Source: Streptomyces sp. CBMA156
GTDB taxonomy: Bacteria > Actinomycetota > Actinomycetes > Streptomycetales > Streptomycetaceae
Direction: 5' to 3'
NCBI RefSeq assembly: GCF_014596515.1
Contig: NZ_MSJQ01000350.1
Coordinates: forward strand, 1-44,547
Length of the DNA stretch: 44,547 nt
Part shown: positions 33,036 to 41,732 of the stretch, in pieces
Layout: each line of letters starts with the position of its first letter
How positions within the stretch are numbered: position 1 is the first letter of the stretch
Position numbers and translations under genes: made by a program
Notes under the pieces: generated by a model
Database searches by the model: none
Seen by the model: only the letters and a program-made list of their open reading frames with translations
What the model was told of the DNA's origin: nothing

Positions 33036-35150
33036 TCAGAGCAGCCCGGCGAGTTCCGGCGGCAGTGGCCGGTGGTGCAGCAGGGTGAGCGAACGGGTGG
33101 TCCTGGTGAGGGCGACGTAGCGGTCGCGCGGCGCGAGCGCGGCCGGCTCGACGACCACGACCGCGTCGAACTCCAGCCCCTTGGCGTCCGCCACGGTGAG
33201 CGCGTCCAGTCCGGCGGCCAGGGAGTCCGGCGCGATCACGCCCGAGGTGCCGGTGCCGCGGGGCAGCCGGGCGAGCGCGGCGGTGAAGTCGCCGTCCGGG
33301 ACGGGGACCGCGCGCGGCTGCTCGGTGCCGGGGCGGATGGACTCGGGCGGCCGGTGGCCGGGCATGGCGGTGCGCAGGACGGCGGCGGCGAGGGCCATGA
33401 CGGGCTCCGGCGTGCGGTAGTTGACGGTCAGCCGCTCTTCGCGCCAGCGGCCGGGCAGGTGCGGGTCGAGCATCTCGGCCCAGCTGCGGGCGCCGGCGGG
33501 CGATCCGGTCTGGGCGAGGTCGCCGACGATGGTGAGCGAGGTGGCCGGGACGCGCCGCAGGACGGCGCGCCAGGCCATCGCGGACAGCTCCTGCGCCTCG
33601 TCGACGACGACGTGGCCGTACGCCCAGGTGCGGTCGGCGGCGGCGCGTTCGGCGGTGGAGCGGTACGGGCCGTCGTCGCGGAAGCGCCCGGCCAGCGCGG
33701 CGGAGTTCAGCAGGGCGTCGTCGGTCTGTCCGGTGATGGTCAACACGCCCTGGGCGAAGGCCAGTTCGTCCGGGTCGTCGTCGGAGGCGGCGGAAGCCCG
33801 CTGTTCGCCGAGGAGTTCGGCGGCCTCGTCGAGCAGCGGGACGTCCTCGACCGTCCAGGGGGAGCCGGGCGGGCGGAGCAGGACGGAGGCCTGCCCGGGG
33901 GCCGAATCGGCAAGCAACTCCCGGTCGGTGAGCAGCCGTTCGAGCAGCTGCTGCGGGGTGAGCAGCGGCCACAGCGGGTCGAGCACGGCGCGGACGTCCG
34001 GCCGCTGCCACAGTTCGCGCGGGGCGTAGTGGGCCTCCTCGTCGTCGTACGGGCGGCCGAGGGTCAACGCCTGGGCGATGCCGAGGGCGTCGAGCAGGGT
34101 GCGCAGGTAGAAGCCGCGGGCCCGGTTGTGCGGCAGTCGCAGGCCGCGGGCGGCGTCCCTGGCCTCGGCGCAGGCCCGGGCGGAGAGGGTCAGCCCCTCG
34201 CCGAGGTCCAGGCCTTCGGCCGGGGCCTGCTGGTGGGCGGCCAGGGCGCGGCGGAGCACCTCGGCCATCCGGGGGCCGCCCTTGGCCACGGCGGTGGCGG
34301 GGGCGTCGGTGCCGGTGGCGGTGATGCCGGGGAAGAGCTCGCCGACGGTGCGCAGGACCACCTCGGTTTCGCCGAGGGCGGGCAGCACCTCGTGGATGTA
34401 CCGCAGGAAGCCGGCGTTGGGGCCGATCAGCAGCACGCCCCGGCGCTCCAGGGCGGCGCGGTGGGTGAACAGCAGGTAGGCGGCGCGGTGCAGGGCGGCC
34501 AGCGTCTTGCCGGTGCCGGGGCCGCCCTGGACCACCAGGGCGCCGGGCAGCGGGGAGCGGATCACCCGGTCCTGCTCGGTCTGGATGGTGGCGACGGCGG
34601 TGCCCATGCGGCCGGTGCGGTCGCGGGCGAGCGCGGCGAGCAGCGCGGCCTCGCCGACCAGGCCGCGCCGGCCGGAGTCGCTCAGCCCGGCGAGGTCGAG
34701 CGCCTCGTCGTCCAGGCCGGTGAGGGTGCGGCCCCTGGTGTGCAGGTGGCGGCGGCGCACCACGGGGCCGGGCCGGGCGGGCGTCGCGGTGTAGAAGGGG
34801 CGGGCGGCCGGGGTGCGCCAGTCGAGCAGCAGCGGTTCGTGGGCCTCGTCGGTCAGGCCGGCTCGACCGATGTAGTGGACGGTGCCGTCGCGATCGTCGA
34901 GCCGGCCGAAGCAGAGGCCGTGCTCGACCGCGTCCAGCCGGGCGGCGTGGCGGGCGGCCTCGCGGGCGCGCACCTCGCGTTCCAGCCTGGACTGGTGGGT
35001 GCCGCCGGCCGTGGCTCCGTCGTGGGCGGCGTCGGCGGTGCGCCGGGCCCGCTCGCGTACGGTGTCCAGCCGGGCGTAGAGGCCGGAGAGGTGGGCCTGC
35101 TCGCTGCGCAGGGCTTCGGCGAGGACGGGTTCCGCTGGAACTTCACTCAT
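33036..35150 (-). CDS. HelD-type RNA polymerase-recycling ATPase (UvrD-like)
   Basis: 704 residues. An N-terminal coiled coil (about 8-75) is the arm that enters RNA polymerase in HelD proteins. The ATPase has Walker A GGPGTGKT (209-216), VLLIGPN, the DEAQELS Walker B, NYRTPEPVM, KGLEFDAVVVVEP and VALTRTTRSLTLL (motif VI). HelD removes stalled or aged polymerase from DNA, and HelR of streptomycetes also protects polymerase from rifamycins. The N end here does not look like HelR as I know it, and no rifamycin-associated element is seen upstream, so I call it HelD-like. Weak AAGGA ribosome site before the ATG at 35150. Confidence 0.8.
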   Translation of the reverse strand: MSEVPAEPVLAEALRSEQAHLSGLYARLDTVRERARRTADAAHDGATAGGTHQSRLEREVRAREAARHAARLDAVEHGLCFGRLDDRDGTVHYIGRAGLTDEAHEPLLLDWRTPAARPFYTATPARPGPVVRRRHLHTRGRTLTGLDDEALDLAGLSDSGRRGLVGEAALLAALARDRTGRMGTAVATIQTEQDRVIRSPLPGALVVQGGPGTGKTLAALHRAAYLLFTHRAALERRGVLLIGPNAGFLRYIHEVLPALGETEVVLRTVGELFPGITATGTDAPATAVAKGGPRMAEVLRRALAAHQQAPAEGLDLGEGLTLSARACAEARDAARGLRLPHNRARGFYLRTLLDALGIAQALTLGRPYDDEEAHYAPRELWQRPDVRAVLDPLWPLLTPQQLLERLLTDRELLADSAPGQASVLLRPPGSPWTVEDVPLLDEAAELLGEQRASAASDDDPDELAFAQGVLTITGQTDDALLNSAALAGRFRDDGPYRSTAERAAADRTWAYGHVVVDEAQELSAMAWRAVLRRVPATSLTIVGDLAQTGSPAGARSWAEMLDPHLPGRWREERLTVNYRTPEPVMALAAAVLRTAMPGHRPPESIRPGTEQPRAVPVPDGDFTAALARLPRGTGTSGVIAPDSLAAGLDALTVADAKGLEFDAVVVVEPAALAPRDRYVALTRTTRSLTLLHHRPLPPELAGLL

Positions 35151-35268
35151 TGATGTGGTATCCTTGCGGTGAGAAGGTCCTGGTGCGTCATGTGAAGGGC
35201 GCTCAATCGACCCAGCCTACCCCATCCGCCGCCGCCTGGCGTGACCTCGGCTGTTACTCTTGCGAAGC

Positions 35269-36699
35269 GTGAGCGCGAAGCCCCAGATCCCCAATGTCCT
35301 GGCCTCCCGGTACGCCTCGGCGACCCTGGCCCAGCTGTGGTCCCCCGAGCACAAGGTGGTCCTCGAGCGCCACCTGTGGCTCGCCGTCCTGAAGGCCCAG
35401 CAGGACCTCGGCGTCGAGGTGCCGGTGGGCGCCGTCGCCGACTACGAGCGGGTGATCGACCAGGTCGACCTCGGCTCGATCGCCGCCCGTGAGCGGGTCA
35501 CCCGCCACGACGTGAAGGCCCGGATCGAGGAGTTCAGCGAACTCGCCGGCCACGAGCAGATCCACAAGGGCATGACCTCCCGGGATCTGACCGAGAACGT
35601 CGAGCAGCTCCAGATCCGCCAGTCCCTGGAGCACGTGCGGGACCGCACGGTGGCCGTGCTGGTGCGCCTGGGCAAGCTGTCCGCCCAGCACGCCGAGCTG
35701 GTCATGGCCGGCCGCTCGCACAACGTGGCCGCGCAGGCCACCACCCTGGGCAAGCGCTTCGCCTCGATCACCGACGAGCTGCTGGTCGCCTTCCGCCGTC
35801 TGGAGGAGCTGATCGCCCGCTACCCGCTGCGCGGGATCAAGGGCCCGGTCGGCACCGCCCAGGACATGCTGGACCTGATGGGCGGGGACACCCAGAAGCT
35901 GGCCGAGCTGGAGCGCCGGGTCGCCGGGCACCTCGGCTTCGACCACGTGCTGACCAGCGTCGGCCAGGTCTACCCGCGCTCGCTGGACTTCGAGGTGCTC
36001 ACCGCCCTCGTCCAGCTGGCCGCCGCGCCGTCCAGCCTGGCCAAGACCATCCGCCTGATGGCCGGCCACGAGCTGGTCACGGAGGGCTTCAAGGAGGGCC
36101 AGGTCGGCTCCTCCGCGATGCCGCACAAGATGAACACCCGCTCCTGCGAGCGCGTCAACGGCCTGGCCGTCATCCTGCGCGGCTACGCCTCGATGACCGG
36201 CGAGCTGGCCGGCGACCAGTGGAACGAGGGCGACGTCTCCTGCTCGGTGGTGCGCCGGGTCGCGCTGCCGGACGCGTTCTTCGCCTTCGACGGTCTGCTG
36301 GAGACCTTCCTGACCGTCCTCGACGAGTTCGGCGCCTTCCCGGCCGTGATCGAGACCGAGCTGGACCGCTACCTGCCGTTCCTCGCCACCACCAAGGTGC
36401 TGATGGGCGCGGTGCGCGCGGGCGTGGGCCGGGAGACCGGCCACGAGGTCATCAAGGAGCACGCCGTGGCCTCCGCGCTCGCGATGCGCGCGGGTGCCCG
36501 GGAGAACGAGCTGCTGGACCGCCTGGCCGCCGACGAGCGGATCCCGCTGGACCGGGCCGCGCTGGACGCGCTGCTGGCCGACAAGCTGTCCTTCACCGGC
36601 GCGGCCGGTGCCCAGGTCGCCGAGGTGGTCCGCCAGGTGGAGGCCGTCGCGGCCGCCTACCCGGAGGCCGCCAAGTACGTTCCGGGCGACATCCTCTGA
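35269..36699 (+). CDS. purB: Adenylosuccinate lyase
   Basis: 476 residues. It catalyses two steps in purine synthesis: release of fumarate from SAICAR and from adenylosuccinate. The fumarase/ASL signature GSSAMPHKMNTRSCE is at about residues 280-294, with the catalytic serine in the flexible loop. HKGMTSRDLTEN and AGRSHNVAAQATTLGKR are also diagnostic. The GTG at 35269 was chosen: TACTCT at 35255-35260 lies eight bases before it and no ribosome site exists, so translation is probably leaderless. An upstream TTG (35260) would overlap the -10. Its terminator lies inside the convergent exporter gene. Confidence 0.93.
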   Translation: MSAKPQIPNVLASRYASATLAQLWSPEHKVVLERHLWLAVLKAQQDLGVEVPVGAVADYERVIDQVDLGSIAARERVTRHDVKARIEEFSELAGHEQIHKGMTSRDLTENVEQLQIRQSLEHVRDRTVAVLVRLGKLSAQHAELVMAGRSHNVAAQATTLGKRFASITDELLVAFRRLEELIARYPLRGIKGPVGTAQDMLDLMGGDTQKLAELERRVAGHLGFDHVLTSVGQVYPRSLDFEVLTALVQLAAAPSSLAKTIRLMAGHELVTEGFKEGQVGSSAMPHKMNTRSCERVNGLAVILRGYASMTGELAGDQWNEGDVSCSVVRRVALPDAFFAFDGLLETFLTVLDEFGAFPAVIETELDRYLPFLATTKVLMGAVRAGVGRETGHEVIKEHAVASALAMRAGARENELLDRLAADERIPLDRAALDALLADKLSFTGAAGAQVAEVVRQVEAVAAAYPEAAKYVPGDIL

Positions 36700-36706
36700 C
36701 GATTCG

Positions 36707-38248
36707 TCAGGCCTTGTGTGAGGGCCCTGCCGCCGGACCGCCGGTGGCAGGGCCCTCACGCGTCGCGGTGACGTGGCCAGGGTCGAGCGGCGGGGTGGTG
36801 CCGCAGCTCCACTCGGTGTCGGGCTCGGCCACCGGGTGGTCCGCGGGGGCCAGCACGTTGCCCCGTACGGTCGCGAGGGCGGTCAGCCCGCCGGCGGTGA
36901 GCAGGCCCGCGCAGATCAGCATCGCGGTGTGGAACGCGGAGTCGACCGAGGCGGGCACCCGGTAGGCGTCGCCGCTCAGCCCGGCCAGCGCCGGCAGGGC
37001 GGCCACCGCGAGCAGGCCGGCCGCCCGGGCGGCGGCGTTGTTGACCCCGCTGGCGATGCCCGCGTGCCGGACCTCGACGGCGGCCAGCACGGTCGCCGTC
37101 AGCGGCGCGACCAGCAGCGTCATCCCGCAGCCCATCACCGTGACGGCGGGCAGCACGTCCACCCAGTACGAGGAGTCGGCGCCGATGCGCAGCATCAGCA
37201 GCACTCCGGCGGCGCACAGCAGCGGACCGACGGTCAGCGGGATGCGCGGACCGATCAGCTTGCCGAGGCGCCCGGCGCGCGCCGACAGCACCAGCATCAG
37301 CACGGTGATCGGCACCAGCGCGAAGCCCGAGACCAGCGGGGAGAACCCGGAGACGATCTGGAGCTGCACCACCAGCAGGAAGAAGACACCGCTGAACGCC
37401 GCGTACACGCACAGGGTGACCAGGTTCACCGCGGTGAACAGCCGGGAGGAGAACAGGCCGAGCGGCAGCATCGGCTCGGGCGCGCGGCGCTCGACGGCGA
37501 CGAAGGTGACGCCGAGCACCACACCGGCCACGCCGCTGACCCAGACGGCGGGGGACAGGCCCTCACCGGCGGCGGTCAGCGCGTAGGTGACCGCGCCGAG
37601 GGCGAGGGCGGCGAGCACGGCGCCGAGCACGTCGAACCGGCCGGAGGCGCTCTCGTCCCGGCTCTCCGGTACCGACCGGGTGGTGACCGCGATCACGGCG
37701 GCGGCGAGCGGCAGGTTCAGCAGGAAGATCCAGCGCCAGCCGGGGCCGTCCACCAGCCAGCCGCCGAGGAAGGGGCCGACCGCGGCCGAGACCCCGCCGA
37801 GGCCGGACCAGAGGCCGACCGCCGCCGAGCGGTCGTCGGGGTGGAAGACGGCCTGGAGCATGGCGAGCGAGCCGGGGGTGAGCAGCGCCCCGCCGATGCC
37901 CTGGACGGCGCGGGCGGCGATCAGCACGTGGATGTTCGGCGCGGCGGCGCAGGCGGCGGAGGCGATGGCGAACCAGACCACGCCGATCAGGAAGACCTTG
38001 CGCCGCCCGTAGCGGTCGCCGAGCGCGCCGCCGAGCAGGATCAGGCCCGCCAGGGTGAGCAGATAGGCGTTCAGCGTCCATTGCAGGGACGCCAGGGAAG
38101 CGCCGAGATCGGCGCCGATCCGGGGCAGGGCGACGTTCACCACGGTGCCGTCGAGCATCGCCATGCTGGAGCCGAGCACCGTCGCCAGTAGTACCAGGCG
38201 GCCCTGCGCGGTGCCCAGGCGCAGGGTCCCTGCCTCTGAGGTGGTCAC
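36707..38248 (-). CDS. MFS drug exporter (DHA2, EmrB/QacA-like)
   Basis: 513 residues with 14 helices. Features: SSMAMLDGTVVNVALPRIGADLG (motif D1 of DHA2 members), GALGDRYGRRKVFLIG (motif A), and WSGLGGVSAAVGPFLGGWLVDGPGWRWIFLLNLP (motif C). It should export drugs or metabolites with protons. GTG start at 38248, six bases after a -10; an in-frame ATG at 38476 would add 76 Pro/Arg-rich residues across the promoter and was rejected. The last 15 or so codons (after TATREGP) overlap the purB terminator stem. Confidence 0.88.
   Translation of the reverse strand: MTTSEAGTLRLGTAQGRLVLLATVLGSSMAMLDGTVVNVALPRIGADLGASLASLQWTLNAYLLTLAGLILLGGALGDRYGRRKVFLIGVVWFAIASAACAAAPNIHVLIAARAVQGIGGALLTPGSLAMLQAVFHPDDRSAAVGLWSGLGGVSAAVGPFLGGWLVDGPGWRWIFLLNLPLAAAVIAVTTRSVPESRDESASGRFDVLGAVLAALALGAVTYALTAAGEGLSPAVWVSGVAGVVLGVTFVAVERRAPEPMLPLGLFSSRLFTAVNLVTLCVYAAFSGVFFLLVVQLQIVSGFSPLVSGFALVPITVLMLVLSARAGRLGKLIGPRIPLTVGPLLCAAGVLLMLRIGADSSYWVDVLPAVTVMGCGMTLLVAPLTATVLAAVEVRHAGIASGVNNAAARAAGLLAVAALPALAGLSGDAYRVPASVDSAFHTAMLICAGLLTAGGLTALATVRGNVLAPADHPVAEPDTEWSCGTTPPLDPGHVTATREGPATGGPAAGPSHKA
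36718..36759 (+). terminator. purB terminator embedded in the 3' coding end of the exporter gene
   Basis: A 19-bp stem (36718-36736 with 36741-36759, one G.U pair on the plus strand) with a 4-nt loop. It lies 18 bases after the purB stop and inside the convergent coding sequence, whose stop is at 36707. On the minus strand the same pair is an A.C mismatch, so it should terminate the plus strand better. Confidence 0.75.
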
Positions 38249-38254
38249 GGGCGA

Positions 38255-38283
38255 ATCCTGCGCTGCCGGGACGCACGTGACAA
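38255..38283 (-). promoter_or_regulatory. Leaderless promoter of the exporter gene
   Basis: On the minus strand TTGTCA (38283-38278), 17 bp and CAGGAT (38260-38255) precede the GTG at 38248 by six bases. The AGGA of the -10 could also act as a ribosome site if a short leader exists. Confidence 0.6.
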
Positions 38284-38467
38284 GGCTCACCGGGTGGTGT
38301 GTTGGCCGCGAGCTGTCCGTGAGTGGCCGGATGCGCAGCGTCGCGGATCTCGGCGCAGGGTCGTGGATCAGTGGCGGGGGGTGAATGGATTGTGTACGTA
38401 TCGTGTGGTGGTACCTGCGGAGGGTCACCGGGCGCCGGGGGGTTGTTGCTGTTTCAAGAGATCGACA

Positions 38468-38496
38468 TTGCTTCACCCGAACGGATGGGTTTTAGT
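38468..38496 (+). promoter_or_regulatory. Probable promoter of the riboswitch-peptidase transcript
   Basis: TTGCTT (38468-38473), 17 bp and TTTAGT (38491-38496) lie about 45 bp upstream of the riboswitch core. The rest of 38284-38467 shows no gene; TACGTATCG at 38398-38407 is another weak -10-like patch. Confidence 0.4.
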
Positions 38497-38539
38497 TCAG
38501 CGACCGCCCGGCCAGTCCGGACGGATCCGCCGGGTGGAA

Positions 38540-38735
38540 CGCCGAATCCTGCCGCTGCCCGGTGGTTCGAAACGAACTCTGTACGGCAGGAGCGGGGGAC
38601 CCACAGGTAAGTCGCCGGACCGGAGTTCGCGCCTCAGGGCGTGAACGACCAGGACCGGCTAGGGGTGAAGCCGCGCATGCGGCCGGGCAACTCCAGCCCG
38701 AACCCGACAGCTCACCTCGCAGGCGTCGGAGAGGA
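38540..38735 (+). promoter_or_regulatory. c-di-AMP (ydaO/yuaA-type) riboswitch
   Basis: The aptamer core matches the actinobacterial ydaO leader: CCGAATCCTGCC at 38542-38553, GGAGCGGGGGACCCA (38589-38603), GTAAGTC, GGGGTGAAGCC (38662-38672), CGGGCAACTCC (38684-38694), CCGAACCCGACAGCTCACCTC (38698-38718) and CGCAGGCGTCGG. It sits directly before a secreted LysM/M23 peptidase, a known target class in streptomycetes. The ribosome site (GAGAGG, 38729-38734) lies at its 3' edge. Confidence 0.9.
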
Positions 38736-38743
38736 AAAATTCC

Positions 38744-39778
38744 ATGCCTGCTCAGGCTCGTCGTATCGCCCTGCCCCGCGCCGTCCGTATCGGCATCGCC
38801 ACGGCCGTCACCGGTGTCTCCTTCGCCGTGCCGCTCGTGACCGCGGTGACCGCCCAGGCGCACACCGCCCCGGCCCCGCAGGCCGCCGTCGCCACCACCG
38901 ACGCCAAGTCGGCCGCCCCGGCTGCCGCTCCGGCCACCCAGTCGGCCGCTCCGGCCGCACCGGAGAGCTACCGCGTCGTCAGTGGCGACACCCTGTCCAG
39001 GATCGCCGACGCCAGGAGCGTCGACGGTGGCTGGCAGGCGCTGTACGAGCAGAACCGCTCGGTCGTCGGCGCCAACCCGAACCTGATCTTCCCGGGTCAG
39101 CAGCTCGCGCTGCCGGGTCACGCCACCGCGCCGTCCGCCGACGCCGCCCCGGCGAAGCCGACCGCTCCGGCCAAGCCCGCCGCTCCGGCGAAGCCCGCCG
39201 CTCCGGCGAAGCCCGCCAAGCCGGCCGCTCCGGCGACCCAGGCCGCCAAGCCGCAGGCCCAGGTCCAGGTGAAGACCGAGGCCGCCAAGCCGTCCGCCCA
39301 GCTCCAGACCCAGGTGCAGGTCGCCGCTCCGGCCGCGGCCGTGACCGCCACTCCGGTCGCCGCCGCCACCTCCGGCTACGTCGCCCCGCTGGCCAGCCCG
39401 AAGCTGGGCACCGCCTACGGCGTGGCCGGCTCGATGTGGGCCTCCGGCCACCACACCGGCCAGGACTTCGTCGCCTCCACCGGCACCCCGCTGCGCGCCG
39501 TCGCCAACGGTGTCGTGGTCAAGGCCGGCAACGGCGGCGCCTACGGCAACGAGGTCGAGATCAAGCTCGCCGACGGTCACTACGCCGAGTACGCGCACCT
39601 CTCCTCGATCGGTGTGAAGATCGGTCAGACCGTCACCGCCGGCCAGCAGATCGGCCTCTCCGGCGCCACCGGCAACGTGACCGGCCCGCACCTGCACTTC
39701 GAGATCCGCAACGGCTCGGAGTACGGCTCGGACATCAACCCGGTCGCCTTCCTCCGGGCGCACGGCGTCGCGCTCTGA
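38744..39778 (+). CDS. Secreted LysM and M23 (lysostaphin-like) peptidoglycan hydrolase
   Basis: 344 residues. The N terminus has a signal peptide (Arg-rich MPAQARRIALPRAVR, hydrophobic 16-37, cleavage likely after AQA at about 39). A LysM domain follows (75-123, YRVVSGDTLSRIADARS...FPGQQLALP), then an Ala/Lys/Pro linker with tandem repeats (about 128-210). The M23 domain is C-terminal, with zinc ligands His237-x3-Asp241 and His316-Leu-His318. It should cleave peptide cross-links in the cell wall during growth or germination. Expression should respond to c-di-AMP through the upstream riboswitch. Confidence 0.93.
   Translation: MPAQARRIALPRAVRIGIATAVTGVSFAVPLVTAVTAQAHTAPAPQAAVATTDAKSAAPAAAPATQSAAPAAPESYRVVSGDTLSRIADARSVDGGWQALYEQNRSVVGANPNLIFPGQQLALPGHATAPSADAAPAKPTAPAKPAAPAKPAAPAKPAKPAAPATQAAKPQAQVQVKTEAAKPSAQLQTQVQVAAPAAAVTATPVAAATSGYVAPLASPKLGTAYGVAGSMWASGHHTGQDFVASTGTPLRAVANGVVVKAGNGGAYGNEVEIKLADGHYAEYAHLSSIGVKIGQTVTAGQQIGLSGATGNVTGPHLHFEIRNGSEYGSDINPVAFLRAHGVAL
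39155..39208 (+). repeat. 18-bp tandem repeats in the peptidase linker
   Basis: Three 18-bp units (39155-39172 variant, 39173-39190, 39191-39208 identical) encode Lys-Pro-(Ala/Thr)-Ala-Pro-Ala repeats in the wall-spanning linker. Confidence 0.85.
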
Positions 39779-39909
39779 GCCTGACGGGCTCCGAGGGTTT
39801 CAGGAACCGCCACTGTCGCGGGGTGAACCGATCCTCCGGGATGGTCATGTCGGGTGACCGCTCGACCGGGTGATCGCCGCACGGTGGACATGGGCGAGGG
39901 ACACGCCCA

Positions 39910-39955
39910 GGCCGGCCCGGCTGCACGAGGACTTCCTCGGGCAGCCGGGCCGGCC
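39910..39955 (+). terminator. Terminator after the M23 peptidase gene
   Basis: A perfect 15-bp stem (39910-39924 with 39941-39955) encloses a further 5-bp stem (CGAGG/CCTCG), followed by GCTTTCGTT. It lies 131 bases after the stop. Confidence 0.82.
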
Positions 39956-40078
39956 GCTTTCGTTCCCGGGTCTTCCTTGGGCGCCTTTCCGGGTTGTTCG
40001 GCCCTGGTCGAACGCGGCGTCAACTCCGGTGCCCCGATGGGCGGTCGACGGCACCGCCGGTTGCCCGCGGCGCGCCAT

Positions 40079-40095
40079 GCTGACGGTCGGTCAGC
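40079..40095. promoter_or_regulatory. Inverted repeat upstream of the APC permease
   Basis: GCTGAC (40079-40084) and GTCAGC (40090-40095) are separated by 5 bp, about 50 bases before the permease start. It may be an operator. The remainder of the 365-bp gap 39779-40143 holds the terminator above and nothing else I can recognise. Confidence 0.35.
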
Positions 40096-40143
40096 GTCCG
40101 GCCGGTCCGGCGGGCGGGCGGGTCCTGGAGGCGAGGAGGCCGG

Positions 40144-41718
40144 ATGGCGGTCCGCGGTGAAGATACAGCGGGGGGCACGGCGGGGGGCACGGCGAGGGAG
40201 ACGGCGGAGCGGGAACGGCCGGGCGCGGGTGGGGTCGACCGGCTGAAGGCGGACTCGGTCGGCCTGGTCGGCGTGGTGTTCATGGCGCTCGCCACCGCCG
40301 CCCCGATCACCGCGATGACCGGCAACCTGCCGATCGTCGTCGGGCAGGGCAACGGAGTCGGCGCACCCGCCGCGTACATCGTGGCGACCGTGGTGCTGAC
40401 GGTGTTCTCGGTCGGGTACGTGGCGATGGCCCGGCACATCACCGCGGCCGGCGCGTTCTACGGCTACGTCTCGCACGGGCTGGGCCGGGTCGCCGGACTG
40501 TCCTCGGGGCTGCTCGCGGTGCTCGCGTACGTCGTCACCGAGGCCGCGGTCCTCGGCTTCTTCGCGTTCTCGCTGCGCGGGCTGGCCCGTTCACAGCTGG
40601 GGGTGGAGCTGGGCTGGGGCTGGTACGCGCTGTCCGGGGCGGTGGTGATCGGGGTGGCGGGCTGGTTCGACCTCCAGCTGACGGCCAGGGTGCTCGGGGT
40701 CGCGCTGGTGCTGGAGATCGGGGTGCTGGGCGCGGTCTCGCTGGCGGTGCTGTTCTCCGGCGGCGGTCCGGACGGGATCGTGGCCGAGGCCGTGAACCCG
40801 CTGAACGCGCTGAAAGGGGTGGGGAGTTCGGGCATCTCGGCGGCCGGGCTCGGACTGTTCTTCGCGTTCTGGTCCTGGGTGGGCTTCGAGTCGACCGCGA
40901 TGTACGGCGAGGAGTCCCGCGACCCGAAGCGGGTGGTGCCGCGGGCGACGCTGGTGTCGGTGATCGGGGTCGGGCTGTTCTACGTCTTCGTGTCCTGGAT
41001 GATCGTGTCCGGCAACGGGGTCGGGCACGCGATCGCGGTGGCGAGCGGCGGCGTGCCGGGCAAGGACGGCAACAGCCTGTTCTTCGATCCGCTCGGCGCG
41101 CACCTGGGGGCCTGGGCGGTGAAGGTGTTCCAATGGCTGGTCGTCACGGGGTCGTTCGCCTGCGCGATGGCCTTCCACCAGTGCGCGGCCCGGTACCTGT
41201 ACGCGATCGGGCGGGAGGGGCTGCTGCACCCGGCGCTCGGCCGCACCCACCCGCGGTACGGCTCGCCGCACGTCGCCTCGGTGGTCCAGTCGGTGATCGC
41301 GGTGGGGCTGGTGGCGGCGTTCCTGGCGGCCGGGATGGACCCGTACGCGCACCTGTACACGCTGCTGGCGCTGCTCGGGACGATGGCGATCCTGGTGGTG
41401 CAGACGCTCTGCTCCTTCGCCGTGGTCGGGTACTTCCACGTGCGGCGGCGGCACCCGGAGACGGCGCACTGGTTCCGGACGCTGGTCGCGCCGCTGGTGG
41501 GCGGGGTGGCGATGGCCGGGGTGGTGGCGCTGCTGGTGCTCAACAAGGACGCCGCGGCCGGGGCGGCGGCGCACACCCTGCTGTTCCGGCTGATCCCGTA
41601 CCTGGTGATCGGGGTGTTCGCGGGCGGGACCGCACTGGCGCTCGCGGTGCGCCGGTGGCGGCCCGGGCTGTACGCGCGGATGGGGCGGATCGTGCTGGAG
41701 GACACGGTCGAGCGGTGA
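40144..41718 (+). CDS. APC superfamily amino acid permease
   Basis: 524 residues. After a Thr/Gly/Arg-rich cytoplasmic tail (1-38) there are about 12 helices. The broken helix 1 (VFMALATAAPITAMTGNLP) and helix 6 (FFAFWSWVGFESTAMYGEESRDPKR) with the conserved Phe-Glu-Ser define the APC fold. The substrate is an amino acid or amine, not determinable here. ATG start with GAGGAGG seven bases upstream. It ends 14 bp before the convergent DUF2470 gene with no clear terminator between. Confidence 0.9.
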   Translation: MAVRGEDTAGGTAGGTARETAERERPGAGGVDRLKADSVGLVGVVFMALATAAPITAMTGNLPIVVGQGNGVGAPAAYIVATVVLTVFSVGYVAMARHITAAGAFYGYVSHGLGRVAGLSSGLLAVLAYVVTEAAVLGFFAFSLRGLARSQLGVELGWGWYALSGAVVIGVAGWFDLQLTARVLGVALVLEIGVLGAVSLAVLFSGGGPDGIVAEAVNPLNALKGVGSSGISAAGLGLFFAFWSWVGFESTAMYGEESRDPKRVVPRATLVSVIGVGLFYVFVSWMIVSGNGVGHAIAVASGGVPGKDGNSLFFDPLGAHLGAWAVKVFQWLVVTGSFACAMAFHQCAARYLYAIGREGLLHPALGRTHPRYGSPHVASVVQSVIAVGLVAAFLAAGMDPYAHLYTLLALLGTMAILVVQTLCSFAVVGYFHVRRRHPETAHWFRTLVAPLVGGVAMAGVVALLVLNKDAAAGAAAHTLLFRLIPYLVIGVFAGGTALALAVRRWRPGLYARMGRIVLEDTVER

Positions 41719-41732
41719 CGGCCGGCCGGCGC

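Noticed and set aside
33072..35153. Long plus-strand frame opposite the HelD-type gene
   Set aside because: Gly/Val/Gln/Arg-rich shadow with no domain; the opposite strand has a full set of helicase motifs.
35151..35268. Rifamycin-associated element upstream of the HelD-type gene
   Set aside because: I looked on both strands for an inverted element of the kind reported upstream of helR and found no convincing palindrome, so I did not call it HelR-specific.
36773..38191. Long plus-strand frame opposite the second DHA2 exporter
   Set aside because: It lacks hydrophobic segments and is rich in Gly/Gln/Arg/His; a shadow frame of a 14-helix membrane protein.
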